From: Calditrichia bacterium
Lineage (GTDB): Bacteria > Calditrichota > Calditrichia > Calditrichales > J004
DNA length: 64,000 bases
Assembly (NCBI GenBank): GCA_020635035.1
Contig: JACKAO010000003.1
Span: forward strand, 248,001 to 312,000
Direction: 5' to 3'
The position numbers were made by a program, and so were the translations under genes. This document shows, piece by piece, positions 62,554 through 64,000 of the stretch; position 1 is the stretch's first letter; the number at the start of each line of letters is the position of its first letter. Below the pieces are notes generated by a model. That model made no database searches. It was given only the letters and a program-made list of their open reading frames with translations, and was not told the DNA's origin.

Positions 62554-63846
62554 TCAAATTCCCAAAATTTTAAAAATATACTTTTTTAAATCTGATATTT
62601 TAATTTTTTCTTCGGCAAAATGTTCGCCTGTCATTATAACAAAAGCATTCTCGAGCGTATGCATCCCATTAAAAACTGTCTTTGCGGTGAGATGCCTGTT
62701 CCAGAGCTGGCCTTTCAGATCGTATCCATCATGTGCCAGGGCAACCAGGTCGGCAAATTGCAGTGACCGGTTTGCAGGTGCGTCCGGATAAATCTGATCT
62801 TTTGATAATACTTCTTTGATGATGGGCTGGTTGTCCTGCGGGTCTTTTAAAGCCCTTAATTCCAGGCGCAGATTCTCCTTTAATCGTTCATATTCCAGCC
62901 CCGGTTCAACACTGCCCGATCTTTCGCGTCCTTTCAGGTTTATAAAAATACGCCCGGGGTATAAAGCAAAAGCCCGGCTTTGGGGATGTATATCGTGTAA
63001 AGTTTCCGGGATGGGTCTGGTGAATTTCAGATACCCTTTTTGCCATAACCAGTTATTAAGATAAACTTCTTTTTTTAGTGTTGTAAATCCGTGATCGGAC
63101 AGCAGCATGAATTCAGTATCATCATCAAGCCGTTCTTTTATCTGCCCGATAAGTGTATCCAGCCGGCCGTAAAAACGATCGTATAAATCAATGGCTTCAA
63201 CCAGACCCTGCTCCATAAAGCCCCAGGTGAAATGATGCAGCCGATCGGTCTCCATGATGTGAGTCATAAAAAAATCCCACTTTTCCCGGTTAAAATAATG
63301 CCACATCATTTCAATGCGTTTTTCCAGGACGCTCTTCAAATCCTGAAGAAAAGCGGCAAGATTCGTTTTTGCAATTGCAGTATCGGCATCAATCCTGTAG
63401 CCCTGCTGCTGAAGAAAAAATCCTTCGTGTGCGGGATAGGTACCGCCGGTTATATCATTTCCTAAGAATCCGCAGATACTGATACCGTTTACAGGGACAG
63501 GCGGGTAAGTTACCGGTACATTCATGCTGAAAACGCGTTTCCCTTTTTGCGAAAGTTCCTGCAGAAGAGTATGTGCTTTTAGATGACGGGCATCCGGTGT
63601 ATACCAATCCATCGTAACCGGATCATATTCAGTGAAGCTGAGAATACCGTGCTTTTCAGGAAGCGCGCCCGTTAGAAAGGATGCCCAGGCTGTTGATGAG
63701 ACTGGTGGTATAACTGAATCCATTGGCTTGAAGTCAGCATTTTTGACAAGCTCAGCAAGCTGCGGCATTTTACCTTGACCAATCATCTTTTTTAGAAAGG
63801 TATAGGGTGTGCCATCCAGAGCCAGGGTAAATATTTTACGCGTCAT
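62554..63846 (-). CDS. Type I phosphodiesterase/nucleotide pyrophosphatase (alkaline phosphatase superfamily)
   Basis: A 430-residue hydrolase of the ENPP-like branch. Metal ligands are LALDGTPY (Asp), the nucleophile in SSTAWASFLTG, with HHFTWGF and LSDHGF at the second metal site; the catalytic Thr/Ser lies in SSTAWAS. No signal peptide is seen at the start (MTRKIFTLALDGTP), so it is probably cytosolic or exported with help. Such enzymes occur with SxtJ- and UpxY-type genes in surface glycan loci; the substrate is unknown, perhaps a sugar or lipid phosphodiester. ATG lies after a GATTAAA-like leader. It is 55 bases before the UpxY gene. Confidence 0.8.
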   Translation of the reverse strand: MTRKIFTLALDGTPYTFLKKMIGQGKMPQLAELVKNADFKPMDSVIPPVSSTAWASFLTGALPEKHGILSFTEYDPVTMDWYTPDARHLKAHTLLQELSQKGKRVFSMNVPVTYPPVPVNGISICGFLGNDITGGTYPAHEGFFLQQQGYRIDADTAIAKTNLAAFLQDLKSVLEKRIEMMWHYFNREKWDFFMTHIMETDRLHHFTWGFMEQGLVEAIDLYDRFYGRLDTLIGQIKERLDDDTEFMLLSDHGFTTLKKEVYLNNWLWQKGYLKFTRPIPETLHDIHPQSRAFALYPGRIFINLKGRERSGSVEPGLEYERLKENLRLELRALKDPQDNQPIIKEVLSKDQIYPDAPANRSLQFADLVALAHDGYDLKGQLWNRHLTAKTVFNGMHTLENAFVIMTGEHFAEEKIKISDLKKYIFKILGI

Positions 63847-63929
63847 TAGAGTCTGATTTTTCTGATAAAATTTATATTTCGAATTAAACGCTGTGAAATT
63901 AAAAAATGTGTGATTTTATTAAAAATAAT

Positions 63930-64000
63930 TTAATCCGAAATAGATTCCATCGCTTCAAGCGAAGGCATCTTTAAACCTTGACCAGCTGCCTTTATTTTGT
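63930..64000 (-). CDS. C-terminal end of an unidentified protein
   Basis: The final 71 bases on the minus strand contain an open frame that ends with a TAA at 63930-63932 and reads GQGLKMPSLEAMESISD at its C-terminus. The codon use looks like the other genes. Only about 23 residues are visible; I cannot name the protein. It would lie just upstream of the phosphodiesterase gene, in the same direction, with an 83-base gap. Confidence 0.4.
   Translation of the reverse strand, partial: KIKAAGQGLKMPSLEAMESISD

Noticed and set aside
1..64000. CRISPR arrays, tRNA, rRNA, integrases or prophage genes
   Set aside because: I looked for spaced direct repeats, clover-leaf and rRNA-like stretches, and recombinase motifs on both strands and found none I can support.

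Overview
The window reads as chromosomal DNA of a facultatively aerobic, gliding- or surface-associated bacterium of the FCB superphylum (Bacteroidota/Calditrichota/Ignavibacteriota/KSB1-like). The clues are two secreted proteins with C-terminal sorting tails built on the NYPNPFNP motif, a one-protein hybrid two-component system (propeller sensor, kinase, receiver, AraC), an UpxY-type antiterminator, the alternative complex III gene order, and a moderately AT-rich composition. The phylum assignment is inference from gene content; no rRNA, tRNA or CRISPR array was seen. A Calditrichota-like lineage fits best.

Layout. 1-2,980 (minus): iron uptake operon of a membrane-anchored DtxR-FeoA fusion, followed by a FeoB split into separate GTPase and transport proteins. 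3,317-7,943: STAS protein, HAD hydrolase, methionine aminopeptidase, orphan HsdR_N nuclease-like protein, TauE/SafE exporter and a YhaN-like coiled-coil protein whose P-loop is gone. 8,174-24,769 (plus): a PPi-type phosphofructokinase overlapping ctaB, then a continuous respiratory block: alternative complex III (actABCDEF), a small membrane protein, a SCO protein, caa3 oxidase (coxBACD), a clear terminator, a second SCO, a DUF420 protein and pyrD. 24,771-36,147 (minus): an Rnf operon in the order rnfB, a giant 1639-residue pyruvate:ferredoxin oxidoreductase, rnfC, D, G, E, A, then a ferredoxin-NADP reductase. The PFOR sits inside the rnf operon, and a strong hairpin separates it from rnfC.

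36,325-44,874: PP2C-type phosphatase, a hemerythrin lacking one canonical iron ligand, two Roadblock/LC7 proteins, a methyltransferase, a PLP decarboxylase, DeaD helicase, a small secreted protein and an NAD(P)-binding protein. 44,875-45,162 holds a MITE-like inverted-repeat element. 45,163-55,144 (minus): two sorting-tail secreted proteins and the hybrid sensor, with paired direct repeats next to a promoter that may be its target. 55,158-64,000: sugar-nucleotide genes (wbpD-like, wlbA-like), a cysC-cysD-cysN-SLC13 sulfate activation and uptake operon, and the edge of a polysaccharide locus (phosphodiesterase, UpxY, SxtJ-like).

Together the genes describe a cell that can oxidise pyruvate to reduced ferredoxin and couple this to an ion gradient (Rnf) and NADPH (FNR), and can also respire oxygen through complex III-caa3. 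PAPS synthesis beside glycan genes, with no sulfate reductase in view, suggests sulfated glycans. No wholly new defence or mobile system was found. The most unusual items are the PFOR-in-Rnf operon, the dead YhaN-like protein, the tethered DtxR-FeoA regulator, the ligand-altered hemerythrin with its Roadblock pair, and the candidate HTCS target promoter.
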